NCBI GenBank assembly: GCA_024222395.1
Contig: JAAEPE010000361.1
Span: forward strand, 1-33,587
Length of the DNA: 33,587 nt
Direction of reading: 5' to 3'
DNA from: Myxococcales bacterium
Lineage (GTDB): Bacteria; Myxococcota_A; Polyangia; Haliangiales; Haliangiaceae
How positions within the stretch are numbered: the stretch's first letter is position 1; each line of letters begins with the position of its first letter. This document shows, one piece after another, positions 24,772 through 33,219 of the stretch. The notes beneath the pieces are model-generated. The model saw only the letters and a list, made by a program, of their open reading frames with translations. It had not been told where the DNA came from and ran no database searches. A program made the position numbers and the translations under genes.

Positions 24772-25947
24772 TCAATCTCGCTCCACCATGAGTGCAATGC
24801 CTTCGCCGCCGCCAATACAGAGACTTGCTCCGCCCTTCTTGGCATCTCGACGCTTCATGGCATGAAGTAGGGTAACTAGGATGCGCGTTCCCGATGCGCC
24901 GATGGGATGGCCAAGGGCCACAGCACCACCGTCGACGTTGACTTTGTTGCTGTCGAGGGAGAGCAGCTGGTTGTTGATTAAGGAAACTACCGAGAACGCC
25001 TCGTTGATCTCCCAGAGGTCTACATCTTCTGGCTTCCATTTTGCCCGCCCGCAGGCTTTTTCGATCGAGGCTGCCGGTGCAGTGGTGAACCACTCAGGCT
25101 CCTGGGCGTGGTGCCCCCAAGAGACAATCTTGGCGAGTGGCGTGAGCCCCCGCTTGGCTGCCTCGTCGGCTGACATCAGCACGACGGCGGCTGCACCATC
25201 ATTGAGAGACGATGCATTGCCAGCAGTTACGGTTCCGTCCTTCTTGAAGGCTGAGCGCAGAGCAGGAAGCTTCTCTGGTTTGCCGCGTCCAGGCTCCTCG
25301 TCGGTGTCGACGACGACGTCCCCCTTGCGGCCCTTGATTGTCACGGCGACAATCTCTTCCGCGAAGAGCCCGTCGCCAATGGCAGCTTGCGCACGCTTGT
25401 AGCTCTCTGTGGCGAATGCGTCTTGCTCTTCGCGAGAGATGTTCTTCTCGGAGGCGCAGAGTTCAGCGCAGTTGCCCATGTGTTGATCGTTGTAGACATC
25501 CCAGAGGCCATCATTGACCATGGAGTCCACGGTTTGAAAGTTGCCCATCTTGATGCCACCGCGAAGACCGCGCTGGATGTGAGGCGCCTGAGACATGTTC
25601 TCCATGCCGCCTGCAACCGCCACGTCTACATCTCCACAAGCGATGGCCTGTGCCGCAAGAACGACAGTCTTGAGGCCTGATCCACAGACTTTGTTAATTG
25701 TTGTACAAGGCGTGCTCTTGTCGAGACCCGCACTAATGGCAGCCTGGCGAGCCGGCGCTTGTCCCAGCCCTGCTGGCAAGACGCAGCCCATGTAGAGTTC
25801 CCCAACATCGCTGGCACTCACTTTAGCGCGCTCAAGGGCGGCTCGGATGGCAATCGCACCCAGCTCGGTGGCGGGTACACTCGCAAGCGAGGAAAGGAAG
25901 GAGCCTATCGGGGTTCGAGCGGCACTGACTATGACTACATCGCGCAT
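24772..25947 (-). CDS. Acetyl-CoA C-acetyltransferase (thiolase)
   Basis: The 391-residue thiolase has the acyl-accepting Cys88 in INKVCGSGLK, NEAFS, the general base His347 in LGHPIGASG and Cys377 in SLCIGGGEG. It condenses or cleaves acetoacetyl-CoA (or 3-oxoacyl-CoA), the last step of the cycle encoded here. I chose the ATG at 25947, which has GGAGA seven bases upstream and starts with MRDVVIVSAARTPIGSF; the frame is open further upstream but without homology. It is the first gene of the minus-strand acyl-CoA operon, 123 bases after the cysteine desulfurase, with a promoter candidate between. Confidence 0.95.
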   Translation of the reverse strand: MRDVVIVSAARTPIGSFLSSLASVPATELGAIAIRAALERAKVSASDVGELYMGCVLPAGLGQAPARQAAISAGLDKSTPCTTINKVCGSGLKTVVLAAQAIACGDVDVAVAGGMENMSQAPHIQRGLRGGIKMGNFQTVDSMVNDGLWDVYNDQHMGNCAELCASEKNISREEQDAFATESYKRAQAAIGDGLFAEEIVAVTIKGRKGDVVVDTDEEPGRGKPEKLPALRSAFKKDGTVTAGNASSLNDGAAAVVLMSADEAAKRGLTPLAKIVSWGHHAQEPEWFTTAPAASIEKACGRAKWKPEDVDLWEINEAFSVVSLINNQLLSLDSNKVNVDGGAVALGHPIGASGTRILVTLLHAMKRRDAKKGGASLCIGGGEGIALMVERD

Positions 25948-26030
25948 GGGCGTTTCTCCGAAGAATGATGGTGTGATTTTGCCCCAGGAGGCCCCTGCGA
26001 GGGCGAGTCTAGAAGACCGAGCATGGTGGG

Positions 26031-26058
26031 AATATCCCAGCAAACTTGCACCTGTCAA
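26031..26058 (-). promoter_or_regulatory. Promoter candidate for the acyl-CoA operon
   Basis: On the minus strand a perfect TTGACA (26058-26053) and GATATT (26036-26031), 16 bases apart, lie just after the cysteine desulfurase stop. They predict a leader of about 75 bases before the thiolase ATG. Confidence 0.5.
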
Positions 26059-26070
26059 GGCGCCCGCCGG

Positions 26071-27216
26071 CTAGCAAAAACGCTTGGCTCGCTCGAGGAT
26101 TGGACCCAAGACCTCAAGCAAAGATTGCACTTCCTCCATTTGCGTCGTGGGCCCGATCGAGAGCCTCACAGCTTCCATTGCTTGCTCTTTGCTGAGTCCA
26201 ATTCCCGTCAACACACCAGACGGCTCCGTCGTTCCGGAAGAGCAGGCCGACCCCGTCGAGATGGCAAATCCTGCCAGATCGAGGCCTGTCACCAGTAGGT
26301 CGCCTGGCACACCGGGAAACCGGACGTTCACGGTGTTGCACAGGCCAGCACCGCTCGAATGCAAGATGGCACCAAGTGCCTCAAGCCCCGCGGCCAGCCT
26401 ATCCCTGAGCACTGCTTGCCTCGGCGCATCGGCGAGACGCCCAGCTACGCTCCTGCAAGCCTCGGCGAAGCCAGCAATCAGGGCAACGGCTTGGGTGCCA
26501 GGGCGCCTCCCGGCTTCCTGCCTGCCACCCCCGACAAGACTCTCAACCGCAGGCCCGGGGCGCAGCCACAAGGCTCCAACTCCCTTCGGGCCACCAACCT
26601 TGTGCGCCGACATGCTAAGGCCATCGACGAGATCCACCAGTGTCTCAATCGGCACACGCCCGACGGCTTGGACAGCGTCACAGAAGAGTAGGCACCCAGC
26701 CGACTGGCATAGGCATGACAACGCCTCTACGTCCTCAACGCTACCAAGCTCATGGTTCGCCATGGAGATCCCCAGAACCGAAGGGCGGTGCTCACTCAGT
26801 AGGGCCTCAGCCCGAGATAGGACGAGGCGACCATCTTCGTGCACAGGCGACAGTACGCATCCATCGCCCTCTGTTCCAGCTCTCCACGCGGCAGCCAAGA
26901 GCGAGGGGTGCACAGCGGGCGAGACGAGTACAGCCCCCTTCCCGCAGCGCGCGAGGCCCATCAAGCCAAGGTGGTTCGCCTCGGTCCCACCGGAGGTAAA
27001 GACCACGTCCAGCGTGCCGGCCCCAAGCACGTCGGCGACCGCCTCTCGGGAGGAATCGAGCAGTGCCTGTGCCTGTCGCCCTTCCCGATGGTTGCTACTG
27101 GGATTGCCCGGAAGCGTGAGAGCCGCAACCACAGCTTCGGAAACCCCTGGCGCCAAGGGAGCGGTAGCGTTCCAATCGAAATAGCTCCGTGGGGATTTCT
27201 GAGTGCTTGCTGACAT
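26071..27216 (-). CDS. Cysteine desulfurase (NifS/IscS-like)
   Basis: The 381-residue PLP enzyme begins YFDWNATAPLAP, matching the family start (YlDnaATtp). It has FTSGGTEANHLGLMG, the PLP Lys206 in SMSAHKVGGPKGVG, GRRPGTQAVALIAGF and the persulfide-forming Cys325 in STGSACSSGTTEPS. The SACSSG form with a short loop fits the NifS/IscS (group I) type. The usual His that stacks on PLP appears as VHPS (His103). It supplies sulfur for Fe-S clusters or thio-modification; no IscU or ferredoxin gene is adjacent, so the partner is unknown. It is divergent from the GspE-N/GAF gene with 51 bases between, and upstream of but probably separately transcribed from the acyl-CoA operon. Confidence 0.9.
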   Translation of the reverse strand: MSASTQKSPRSYFDWNATAPLAPGVSEAVVAALTLPGNPSSNHREGRQAQALLDSSREAVADVLGAGTLDVVFTSGGTEANHLGLMGLARCGKGAVLVSPAVHPSLLAAAWRAGTEGDGCVLSPVHEDGRLVLSRAEALLSEHRPSVLGISMANHELGSVEDVEALSCLCQSAGCLLFCDAVQAVGRVPIETLVDLVDGLSMSAHKVGGPKGVGALWLRPGPAVESLVGGGRQEAGRRPGTQAVALIAGFAEACRSVAGRLADAPRQAVLRDRLAAGLEALGAILHSSGAGLCNTVNVRFPGVPGDLLVTGLDLAGFAISTGSACSSGTTEPSGVLTGIGLSKEQAMEAVRLSIGPTTQMEEVQSLLEVLGPILERAKRFC

Positions 27217-27267
27217 TTGACTTTGGCTCGCTCCAGACTACATGATTCGTCACTAGGCTTCGCCCTC

Positions 27268-29196
27268 ATGGCTAACGACGTTGGATCATTGCTGCTTCGC
27301 GCTGGTTTGGTTGATCCGGACCAGTTGGACCGCGCCCGCTCAGCGGTCGAAGCGCAAGGAGGCACCGTGCCAGAAGAGTTGGTCAGAAGGGGCGATGTGG
27401 GCGACGAGGACCTAACCTCCTTCTACCGAAGCCGCTTGCTGATCCCGCGTGTCAATCCGTCCGAACTCACACGTCTAAACTCGGGGCTGTTGGAAAAAAT
27501 CCCAGCAGACATGGCCGCTGAGTTTCGCTCAATTCCGGTCTCACTCGACTCGGACGGCAATCTCACGCTCATAATGTCGGATCCCAGCGATACGCGAGCT
27601 GCGGAGGAAATCAGTTTCTTTACGGGAAGCTACGTCATGCGAGCAGTTGCCACCCAAGCTCAGATCGCCTGGTGTTTGGCCCACTACTACAAGCAAGAGA
27701 CAGACCTCTACCGTGCACTAGTCGCCGAGGGAGCCTGGCCCGACGCGGAGACCAGCGACGAGGAGGATACAGTACCAACGGCGAAGGATTTGCCGGGGGA
27801 GACGGCGCCCATGAGAACCCTGCCGCGGCCCGTGAGCTCCAAGGCGCCGCGAGAGCCTTCCGCTCCCAAGACCGCAGCTGACGAGGAAGAGAAGACGACT
27901 GGCCCCTTGAAAACCAAAGCCCCAGCGCGACCCGCAAATCAGCGCCCCAGTCCACCCGAGCTCTTTGCACGTGCTGGGGAGATTGAGAGTGTGCCAAAGC
28001 CTGTGCGCCAAATGGACTCGGCACCCGCTGTACACATTTGCTTGGACCAAGAGGAGAAGGCGGTCGTCAAGTCGGTTCAGCGCGGGACGGATACGGCGCC
28101 GATACTGCTCTCGATCCTCAACGCTAAGCACAGCGCCCTCCCTGAGCGCTCCGGCCCCATCATTCTCGATGCCAGCGATCGCAAACGGCGAGTGTCCCGG
28201 CAGACAAACCTCGGTCTTGGCATCGTCCCCGGCGACTCGGGTCCCTCGCCGATTCAGAAGGCCCTGGCCGAGCGCGCGGAGGCGGGACCTCAGAATATCT
28301 CTGTTCCCATCTCTGAGGCAGAGGAAAGCCCCGATACGAGTACTGGTACGGGCCTTGCCGAAGGCAAACCGAGCGCGGCCATTGCCGAAGTGCGAGCCAC
28401 CGAGGAAGTCGCCGACAGCAGCGCTAGCGAGACCCCGTCGGCAGCCAAGGCCAACGAGGAGATGCCTCCAGCCAGAGCTTTGGCGCGCAGCATGAACTTG
28501 GTCGGTGGCGACTGGGGGGAGCCGGGCACAACAATCCCACCGGCCTATATTGGAGCGCATCCACAGGCCTACGAAGATGCCGGCGATAGCATCCCTATCC
28601 CGATTGACGATGCCGGCGAGGTAGCTTCACAAATTGACACCAGGGCTCCTTCTATCCCCGTCCTTGTCTCCAGCGAGGGCGATGCCACGGTTCGAAGCGG
28701 GGAGCCAACCGCTGTTAGGCAGGGTAACCTTGCCGACTCGGCCAGCCGGCTGCTTGTAGCGCTGCGCACCATCGATGCCGCCGAGGACAAGCGAGGTGTT
28801 CTCGAGCCGATGCTCAACTTTCTCGATACGGCGTTCGAGCGTTCGGGATTTCTCGCGCTTAGGCAAGAGGATCTTACGACCTGGCTCCTGCACGGATGTA
28901 TGGATGATGCCAAGAGTACGATTCGCATCGATGCCGATTCGACCTTCAAAGATGTCCTACGCATGCGCCTGCCCTACAACGGCCCTATCGAGGATCCGAC
29001 GACAAAGCAATTCGCCCGTGACCTCGACATGCCTGATGCTTTCGACCTACTCGCCGTGCCCATAGCAATTCGCGATAGGGTCGTTGGCATTCTCTTTGGT
29101 CTCGGCAGCTGCGATGCTCTCTACGAAGAGCACTTGAGCGTGCTCTCACAGGCTGCAGGTGAGTCGCTTGAGCGGATCCTCCGAGCACGCAAGTAA
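27268..29196 (+). CDS. GspE/MshE N-terminal domain protein with C-terminal GAF-like domain, no ATPase
   Basis: The 642-residue protein starts with a type II secretion GspE/MshE N-terminal domain (~1-140): VGSLLLRAGLVDPDQLDRAR, ELVRRGDVGDEDLTSFYRSR and a strand-rich LIMSDPSDTRAAEEISFFTG. Residues ~150-470 are a long disordered, Pro/Glu/Ser-rich linker. Residues ~480-642 resemble a GAF-type sensor fold (VEPMLNFLDTAFERSGFLAL-like, DLLAVPIAIRDRVVGILFG). No Walker A is present, so this is not a secretion ATPase. The MshE N-terminal domain can bind cyclic di-GMP in some ATPases; whether this one does is unknown. I chose the ATG at 27268 where the domain begins. Similar split architectures occur in myxobacteria. 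Probably cytoplasmic. Confidence 0.75.
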   Translation: MANDVGSLLLRAGLVDPDQLDRARSAVEAQGGTVPEELVRRGDVGDEDLTSFYRSRLLIPRVNPSELTRLNSGLLEKIPADMAAEFRSIPVSLDSDGNLTLIMSDPSDTRAAEEISFFTGSYVMRAVATQAQIAWCLAHYYKQETDLYRALVAEGAWPDAETSDEEDTVPTAKDLPGETAPMRTLPRPVSSKAPREPSAPKTAADEEEKTTGPLKTKAPARPANQRPSPPELFARAGEIESVPKPVRQMDSAPAVHICLDQEEKAVVKSVQRGTDTAPILLSILNAKHSALPERSGPIILDASDRKRRVSRQTNLGLGIVPGDSGPSPIQKALAERAEAGPQNISVPISEAEESPDTSTGTGLAEGKPSAAIAEVRATEEVADSSASETPSAAKANEEMPPARALARSMNLVGGDWGEPGTTIPPAYIGAHPQAYEDAGDSIPIPIDDAGEVASQIDTRAPSIPVLVSSEGDATVRSGEPTAVRQGNLADSASRLLVALRTIDAAEDKRGVLEPMLNFLDTAFERSGFLALRQEDLTTWLLHGCMDDAKSTIRIDADSTFKDVLRMRLPYNGPIEDPTTKQFARDLDMPDAFDLLAVPIAIRDRVVGILFGLGSCDALYEEHLSVLSQAAGESLERILRARK

Positions 29197-29249
29197 ACCG
29201 AGATACCACTGTTCGACTCCCTCGCCCAGGTGGCGTTAGAGTGCTTAAC

Positions 29250-30242
29250 ATGAAATTAGTCCGCCGAACATTAGTAGCGTCCCTAGCGGCTGGCGCCACC
29301 GCGTGCAGCGGCAGCGGCAGCGGAGGCGGCCCCCGAGTCGGTGGCGACGGCGGCATCGATAGCGGCATCGATAGCGGCATCGATAGCGGCATCGATAGCG
29401 GCATGGTCGCAATCGATGCCTCGCTGCCCCAGCAGACTGTTTTCGGAGGCGATCGACCTGTCGAACTACGCATCCCAAAGGGCTACGATGGCCAGGAGGC
29501 CCGGCCTCTCCTCATCGTCCTGCACGGCCATGGCGCCACTGGTTTGATCCAGTTGGCCTATACCGGCCTAGCGCAACTAGTCGACGGAAATGACGTCTTT
29601 GTGATGGCACCGGACGGCCTCATAAACGGGGCAGGCAATCACTATTGGAACGCCACGGATGCGTGCTGCGACTTTTACGATAGCGAAGTGGACGACTCCG
29701 GATACGTGCGCGGGCTCATCGACGAAGTGAGCAATGTCTACAGTATTGACGCTAGGCGCATCTTCCTCTGGGGGCACTCAAATGGTGGCTTTCTGGCCTA
29801 CCACGTCGCCTGTGAGCACGCAGATGTCATCGCGGGAATCGTGAGCCTAGCTGGGGCAATGCACCTAGATCCAGTGGACTGCACGCCGAGCGAGCCAGTG
29901 AACATCCTGCAGATTCACGGCGACTCGGATAACACGATTCTCTTCGAGGGAGGCAGCCTTTGCGAGGCTGGCCCGTGCAACGAGTATCCCTCCGCAGAGG
30001 CAGGCCTCGCGCAGTGGGCCACGAGCAATGGCTGCAGCCAGAGTCGCACGACCGATGCCACGCGACAGGATATCGACGTCACCATTGCTGGCGACGATAC
30101 GCGAGGAGAATCGCACGATGCTTGCCCACTCGGTGGGGCGACCGACTTGTGGGTCATCGAAAGCGGCGAGCACATTCCAACTCTCAGGGCCGACTTCAGT
30201 CAGACGATGTGGTCCTGGTTTGAAACCAAAGCCAAGCCGTAG
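29250..30242 (+). CDS. Secreted lipoprotein esterase, PHB-depolymerase/feruloyl-esterase-like
   Basis: The 330-residue protein has a signal peptide with lipobox AGATAC (Cys19), a Ser/Gly linker and the repeat GIDS in four full copies (36-51). The alpha/beta-hydrolase domain follows: LLIVLHGHGATG (oxyanion strand), VFVMAPDGLIN, the nucleophile Ser177 in WGHSNGGFLAYHVAC, Asp225 or Asp227 in IHGDSDNTI, and His308 in ESGEHIPTL. This is the PHB depolymerase/LpqC esterase family (polyester or feruloyl ester hydrolysis); the substrate is not evident. Several Cys in the mature part may form disulfides. The ATG at 29250 is preferred over the GTG at 29241; neither has a strong ribosome site. Likely outer-surface or periplasmic. 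Confidence 0.85.
   Translation: MKLVRRTLVASLAAGATACSGSGSGGGPRVGGDGGIDSGIDSGIDSGIDSGMVAIDASLPQQTVFGGDRPVELRIPKGYDGQEARPLLIVLHGHGATGLIQLAYTGLAQLVDGNDVFVMAPDGLINGAGNHYWNATDACCDFYDSEVDDSGYVRGLIDEVSNVYSIDARRIFLWGHSNGGFLAYHVACEHADVIAGIVSLAGAMHLDPVDCTPSEPVNILQIHGDSDNTILFEGGSLCEAGPCNEYPSAEAGLAQWATSNGCSQSRTTDATRQDIDVTIAGDDTRGESHDACPLGGATDLWVIESGEHIPTLRADFSQTMWSWFETKAKP
29352..29405 (+). repeat. 12-bp tandem repeat encoding GIDS
   Basis: Four perfect copies of GGCATCGATAGC (29352-29399) plus a partial fifth lie in frame just after the signal peptide of the esterase. Identity at the DNA level indicates recent expansion; copy number can change without frameshift. Confidence 0.9.
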
Positions 30243-30275
30243 AGGGCCGAAGATGAATAGCCGCAACGGCAGCTA

Positions 30276-30304
30276 CATCCGATACGCCGCTACGTTGGCG
30301 GCGT
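30276..30304. terminator. Hairpin between convergent esterase and TPR genes
   Basis: TACGCCGC pairs with GCGGCGTA around the 7-base loop TACGTTG, overlapping the stop codon of the minus-strand TPR gene. It lacks a clear T tract, so it may be a weak or factor-dependent terminator. Bounds are approximate. Confidence 0.45.
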
Positions 30305-33118
30305 AACTTCGAGTTCTACGTAGAGTTCCTCATCCACATCGGCAATCGCCTTCCGCAGAGCCGCTGCCGACGCGCCCCGTTCTTTTGCCCGGCGAATCGC
30401 ACTCCTGGCGTCCTCCTTGCTGCCCCCCGTCTTCACAAGCGCACGGGCGAGAGCTAGCTCTGAACCAACTGTCGCAACACCGGCATCGAAAACATCGGCG
30501 AAATTCACAAGAGCCTCTTGCGCATCGCTTTCGACCAAGACTTGGCCGAGCATGTCTCGCGTCGGCAAATATCCAGGATTGGCCTCCGCGGAAGCTCTCA
30601 GAGCAGTAAGGGCTGCGGACATATTTCCCTTCGCATAGGCGATGCGACCCAGAGAGAGAAAGGAGCGGTAGGCCAATGGATTCGGGAAAGCCTCACTGAT
30701 GTCCTCTACCGACTTTTGCAATTTATCCTTGGCGAGACTGTTCTTGCCAACCGCCGCTAGCGCCATTCCATGAACGAAGCGAGCCGTCTTTGTGGTGGCC
30801 TTGCGCCCGAGGCTATCGAGAGCCTCATCAGCTTTGCGTCTCACGCTTCCACTGCTCGAGACCATGCGAGCGGCCTCAGCCCATGCGCGCAATTCCATAT
30901 CCTCAGGCGAGACTTCCAGCGCCTCTTCGAACGAGAGCAAGGCATCGGAGACCTGGCCAGCGTCGAATAGTGCACGCCCACGCGCAACAGAGGCTCGCAC
31001 CCCCTTCACGCCCTCAAGCGCCTCCAAGGCGGCCACTGGGAGACCGCGGGCAAGCAGAAGTTCAACATCGAGCAGCGTGACAAGCGGGTTGCTCTCCGGG
31101 TCAGCTGCGAACCATCGGATAGCTCCGCGAATACCGGCAGCATCCACAATGCGGCCCTGGCTCACCCTGGCAAGACCGAGACGTGCGAGGAAGCGTGGTT
31201 CTTGAGGGCCTTTCTCAGCACCAGCTCGGTTGAGGGCAGCGCCGAAGGCCTCGTAGTTACCGAGAGACTGAGAAGCCCCGGCGAGCGATAGTTCTTTCCA
31301 GGCGACAAGCTTCATCCCCCGTGCCTGCGCGAGGCCAATGCTGATATCAGCCATAGCTTCTTGGGCTTCGAGACGCCGTTCAGACCGGGCTAGCGAGCGT
31401 CCGACAAAAGCGAGCGCGTGACTCTGAGACCGGCCGAGCGCGTCATCATAGAGCTTCATCGCCATTCCGAACTCCCCCTCGTCCAAGTGGAAGTTCGCCA
31501 AGTCGACGGTCGCGATCGTGGGGCCCTCTCCGCTGGAATGAGCCTGAAAAAATGCCGTCTTGGCGGCCGTGCGATTGCCACCAGCGAGAAGCGCCCTGCC
31601 CAGGAGCCAGCGGGCGAGGCGATCATCCGGTGACCGATCCAGCCAGGCTTTGAGTTCCTGCCGAGCCGTGGCCAATCTACCATCCGCTCCCTCTGTTAGC
31701 TCCGAGAGCTCCGCGAGCGCGTTGGCTGACCGCGCGATGACAAGCTCTCGATAGCCAGTCTGGCCAGGCTCCGAGATCTTCTGAGCCACCAAGCTGATCG
31801 CCTGCTGTTCTTCACCCGGCGTGTACTCGCCGTACAGCAGTGTCGACAGGCTGGTAACCTCGGCGAGCACCGCCATCGTGTAGACATCAGTGGTATCTCG
31901 CTCCAACGCCTTCTTGGCCTCTTCGCCAGCTTTCGCCAGGTCACCCCGGTCGCCAGAGTCGACCAGTGCCTTGGCGTTTTCTAGGTAGCGAGCGATGTCT
32001 GAATCAACCTGCTTCTGCTCGTACCAATACCAGACTCCGCTACCGGATCCCGCGGCAAGGAGGACAACGAAGAGATACATAGAGATGCGAGACGCCGATC
32101 GCCCCCAACGCTTGCCCGGCGCAACATCGTAGCTGGCCTCTTTGACACGAACGTTCGGAACATCCAGCAAGCCCCCCTGGAGAAGCCGATTTAGGTACTG
32201 CTCGCCTGCGGCCGCCGATACTCGCAGCCCCTCCTGAGCAGCGTCCTTTGGCTTGGCGGCCGGAATCACGCGCGGGCGGACGGAAGGCGTTGCCGGGGCA
32301 CTTGGCGCTGCCGGGGGGGCCGACCGGCGGGCCACCCAGGGCTCTTGTTGGGGAGGCTGCGATGGAGCTGGGCCGGCCCGGGGCATTGGGGCATGCGGAT
32401 TCTCTGCTGGCGGGGCCTGATGATGCTCGATGGGCGCGAACTCCCGCTCGTTGGCAGCTCGGCGGTCACCACTCACCGAAGCTGCTACCCAATCCGTCGG
32501 CATCGGTGGCGCGCTCTGTTGAACAGCTTCTTGCGCCAACTCCACTCGTGCAAGGGGGGGCTGCGCAGCGGGCAAAAGTGGCGACGCTGGCGGCGGCAAG
32601 TGGGCGGCCTGAGGCACCGCTGGCCTCGCAGCAGGTGCGGGCGCCGAATAGCATCCAACGGGCTGCAGGGGCGTGGGAATCGGAGCTGGCGGGTCGAGGG
32701 GGTGCCCATCTCGCGCCCTGCAAACCAGCCCTGGAAGCTCTGAGTCCGAGGGGTTCAGGTTCTGCGCATGTTGGAGAACCGGGAGTGCCCTCTCGTAGTC
32801 ATCCTGACGCATCAGAACTTCCCCAAGGAGGCGAAACCCTGCACTGTTGTTGCGATCCGCCTTCACTACTTCGAGCAGTTCGGCCTGGGCTTCCTTCCAA
32901 CGATGAAGCGCCACCAACGCTGCTCCTAGACTGAGGCGGCCATCAAGGCTATTCGGATTCGCTTGAAGACCTCGAGCGCAGACCTGGATTGCGTCCTCGG
33001 GACGCCCCAACTGCACAAGGCATCTCGCCAATCCGACAAAGCTCGACGCCGCGTCCTGACGGAAGGCTTGTTCAAGGGCAGCGAGTTCATCGACAGTGGG
33101 AAGTGATGCGTAGGCCAT
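30290..33118 (-). CDS. Single-pass membrane protein with TPR repeats, function unknown
   Basis: The 942-residue protein starts with about four TPR-like repeats (~1-130: FVGLARCLVQLGRPEDAIQV, SLGAALVALHRWKEAQAELL, LLGEVLMRQDDYERALPVL). A long Pro/Ala-rich disordered region follows (~140-300), then a short conserved-looking segment EQYLNRLLQGGLLDVPNVRV. One transmembrane helix lies at ~345-366 (SMYLFVVLLAAGSGSGVWYW). The ~570-residue C-terminus is made of TPR-like helical pairs. The topology suggests a cytoplasmic N-terminus and periplasmic TPR scaffold. No enzyme motif is seen; TPR scaffolds assemble envelope complexes. I chose the ATG at 33118, where the first repeat begins; upstream in-frame residues are unlike protein. 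The gene converges on the esterase. The next ~100 bases hold no gene. Confidence 0.75.
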   Translation of the reverse strand: MAYASLPTVDELAALEQAFRQDAASSFVGLARCLVQLGRPEDAIQVCARGLQANPNSLDGRLSLGAALVALHRWKEAQAELLEVVKADRNNSAGFRLLGEVLMRQDDYERALPVLQHAQNLNPSDSELPGLVCRARDGHPLDPPAPIPTPLQPVGCYSAPAPAARPAVPQAAHLPPPASPLLPAAQPPLARVELAQEAVQQSAPPMPTDWVAASVSGDRRAANEREFAPIEHHQAPPAENPHAPMPRAGPAPSQPPQQEPWVARRSAPPAAPSAPATPSVRPRVIPAAKPKDAAQEGLRVSAAAGEQYLNRLLQGGLLDVPNVRVKEASYDVAPGKRWGRSASRISMYLFVVLLAAGSGSGVWYWYEQKQVDSDIARYLENAKALVDSGDRGDLAKAGEEAKKALERDTTDVYTMAVLAEVTSLSTLLYGEYTPGEEQQAISLVAQKISEPGQTGYRELVIARSANALAELSELTEGADGRLATARQELKAWLDRSPDDRLARWLLGRALLAGGNRTAAKTAFFQAHSSGEGPTIATVDLANFHLDEGEFGMAMKLYDDALGRSQSHALAFVGRSLARSERRLEAQEAMADISIGLAQARGMKLVAWKELSLAGASQSLGNYEAFGAALNRAGAEKGPQEPRFLARLGLARVSQGRIVDAAGIRGAIRWFAADPESNPLVTLLDVELLLARGLPVAALEALEGVKGVRASVARGRALFDAGQVSDALLSFEEALEVSPEDMELRAWAEAARMVSSSGSVRRKADEALDSLGRKATTKTARFVHGMALAAVGKNSLAKDKLQKSVEDISEAFPNPLAYRSFLSLGRIAYAKGNMSAALTALRASAEANPGYLPTRDMLGQVLVESDAQEALVNFADVFDAGVATVGSELALARALVKTGGSKEDARSAIRRAKERGASAAALRKAIADVDEELYVELEVTPPT

Positions 33119-33219
33119 GGTGATGTTCAGCTGGTAGCAGGAGGGGTAGTATCCCGAGATGCTGGCAAGTTTCCCAGTTATAGGGGGTGCAGTTCCTGAA
33201 AGTGGGGGGCTATGCCGGG

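Noticed and set aside
26084..27184. 366-codon plus-strand frame
   Set aside because: Exact antisense of the cysteine desulfurase; Ser/Pro/Arg-rich composition typical of a shadow frame.
27718..28560. 280-codon minus-strand frame
   Set aside because: Antisense of the Pro/Glu-rich linker of the GspE-N/GAF protein; no homology signs.
29352..29405. CRISPR-like repeat
   Set aside because: Repeats are 12 bp, contiguous without spacers, and in frame in a coding sequence.
32248..32934. 228-codon plus-strand frame
   Set aside because: Antisense of the Pro/Ala-rich region of the TPR protein, where composition keeps the opposite frame open.
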